DNA of 64,000 nt from Halovenus salina (GTDB lineage Archaea; Halobacteriota; Halobacteria; Halobacteriales; Haloarculaceae). The translations under genes and the position numbers were made by a program. The notes under the pieces were generated by a model. It was not told the origin of the DNA. It saw only the letters and a program-made list of their open reading frames with translations, and did no database searches. Where the stretch lies: NCBI RefSeq assembly GCF_026410925.1, contig NZ_CP112972.1, positions 1,240,001 through 1,304,000 on the forward strand. Reading direction: 5' to 3'. Shown in pieces: positions 63,009 to 64,000 of this stretch; position 1 is the first letter of the stretch, and each line of letters starts with the position of its first letter.

Positions 63009-63431
63009 CTACCGGTGTGCTTTGATCTCCTCGGCGATGTCGGACATTTCGTCGTCCGAGAGGTCCTCCAAGTCGAACAGCCGGTGAATCGACTTGGGGC
63101 CGTCCGCGGCGGTCTGTGGGACGATGTGGAGGTGGACGTGCGGAACCTCCTGACCGGCGTCCTCGCCGTTGTTAATCGCGAGTGTTGTCGCCGTGGCGTC
63201 TGTTGCTGCCTCGACAGCATCGGCAATCTCGCCCGCCGTCGAGAACACGTCACCAACCAGTTCGGGCGGCATGTCGTTCAGCCGCTCGTAGGGCTCTTTC
63301 GGGACCACGAGCGTGTGCCCGGGCGCGAGCGGGTTCGCGTCCAGAAGCGCGTAGGTTGTCTCGTCCTCGTAGACCTTGTAACTCGGTATTTCGCCCTCGA
63401 TTATCTGTTCGAAGATGGTCTTCTCGCCCAT
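63009..63431 (-). CDS. HIT-family nucleotide hydrolase
   Basis: The 140-residue protein has the histidine triad HVHLHIVPQ near residue 100 and the earlier family parts IFEQIIEGEIPSYKVYEDE and NPLAPGHTLVVPK. It hydrolyses nucleotide phosphoramidates or dinucleoside polyphosphates in the cytoplasm. Start MGEKTIFEQ is chosen, leaving out a longer upstream frame. Confidence 0.9.
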   Translation of the reverse strand: MGEKTIFEQIIEGEIPSYKVYEDETTYALLDANPLAPGHTLVVPKEPYERLNDMPPELVGDVFSTAGEIADAVEAATDATATTLAINNGEDAGQEVPHVHLHIVPQTAADGPKSIHRLFDLEDLSDDEMSDIAEEIKAHR

Positions 63432-63597
63432 ACCTGTGTGGTCGCTCCCCTCCGCAATGAAGATTTTCCTGGATCCGCCACACCGCCAGTCGGCGGCAAG
63501 TATTATTAAAATATACACTAGATGTTACCAATATATACCATAAGAAACCCCGATTGGATCAGTTGGATTAATAAGACTGGCTCCGTAGGTCGACATA

Positions 63598-64000
63598 ATG
63601 AGCGACCGAGCTATGAACACGACGACACTCCGTCTCTCAGTTCCCGACATGGACTGTGCGTCGTGTGCCGGGACTGTCGAGGCCGCGGTAAGCGACTGCG
63701 AAGGCGTTACGGCGGTCCAGCCGGCGGCGGCAACCGGGCGCGTCACCGTCGAATACGATGACAAGCAAATCGGCAAGGACGCAATCGTCGCGGCCATCGA
63801 GAGCGCGGGCTATGAGGTGGCCGATGCCTCGGGGACAGATGCAGAGCGTGGATTCGGCGATATCTGGCTGAGTACTCGCGCGCTCAAGACCTGGGCCAGC
63901 GGACTGTTCCTGTTCGCAGGCCTTGTCGCAGTTATCGTTCCTGCACTCGATATCGAGGTGGTAAGCGTACTCGGAACGCCACACCGAATCGAGGACCTGC
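63598..64000 (+). CDS. Copper-type P-ATPase, N-terminal part (3' end beyond window)
   Basis: The first 134 residues are present. A heavy-metal-associated domain is clear: VPDMDCASCAGTVE with the CxxC metal site, then a strand-helix-strand ending in ESAGYEVADA. A membrane helix begins near residue 100 (ASGLFLFAGLVAVIVPAL). This is typical of copper or other soft-metal exporters (CopA/ZntA). The ATPase core lies beyond the window, so metal specificity cannot be set. The AT-rich upstream 166 bases hold its promoter. Confidence 0.82.
   Translation, partial: MSDRAMNTTTLRLSVPDMDCASCAGTVEAAVSDCEGVTAVQPAAATGRVTVEYDDKQIGKDAIVAAIESAGYEVADASGTDAERGFGDIWLSTRALKTWASGLFLFAGLVAVIVPALDIEVVSVLGTPHRIEDL

Overview
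The window is chromosomal DNA of a halophilic archaeon (class Halobacteria). Most genes are GC-rich with very acidic products. Start sites often lie about 25 bases after a TATA-like box, giving leaderless transcripts. Several genes are archaeal or haloarchaeal markers: RPA with its associated protein, CheF, RpoL, S6e, F420-dependent NADP reductase and a HalX-type response regulator. I cannot name the genus from sequence alone. Everything here is read by eye; family names come from memory of their motifs.

Layout. 0-9.3 kb: the end of a cell-surface locus. Five overlapping genes encode small prepilin-like proteins, followed by an 1827-residue surface protein that joins a pilin-type N-terminus to CARDB-like repeats and a von Willebrand A domain. 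9.4-11.1 kb: tyrosyl-tRNA synthetase and a Trm9-like methyltransferase. 11.2-26 kb: a catabolic region. A Liv-type ABC importer carries an acyl-CoA synthetase inside the operon, and nearby are an amidohydrolase, CoA-transferase, MaoC hydratase, a degenerate PaaK-like protein, an SDR, a metallo-beta-lactamase-fold hydrolase and a hotdog thioesterase. Together they suggest import, CoA activation and beta-oxidation-like breakdown of an organic acid. 26-36 kb: housekeeping genes (lipoprotein, RPA operon, 3-hydroxyacyl-CoA dehydrogenase, ferredoxin, S6e, a convergent CheF pair, npdG).

36.3-41.2 kb is a scar region. About 4 kb of lower-GC DNA holds two orphan oligopeptide-type permeases and a dead winged-helix gene. 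It is bracketed by a 280-bp direct repeat of the 5' part of npdG, and a 14-16 bp copy of the tRNA-Ile 3' end sits at one junction.

41.2-54.7 kb is a provirus inserted at the 3' end of tRNA-Ile(GAU). It has an integrase beside the left att copy, a phiH1-type repressor, and a pleolipovirus-like virion block: VP3-like membrane protein, anchored surface protein, Tat-exported spike, two conserved membrane proteins and a VP8-like NTPase. A 585-residue candidate replication protein follows, with an opposite-strand early operon. Among these genes lies AT-rich cargo. The best case is a soluble plus four-helix membrane protein pair that resembles the lambda RexA/RexB logic, and this is my main candidate for an undescribed system.

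54.8-64 kb returns to core genes: FxsA, SHOCT protein, PAC2, DUF3054, M48 protease, PAS histidine kinase, rpoL, hisF, HIT protein and the start of a copper-type P-ATPase.
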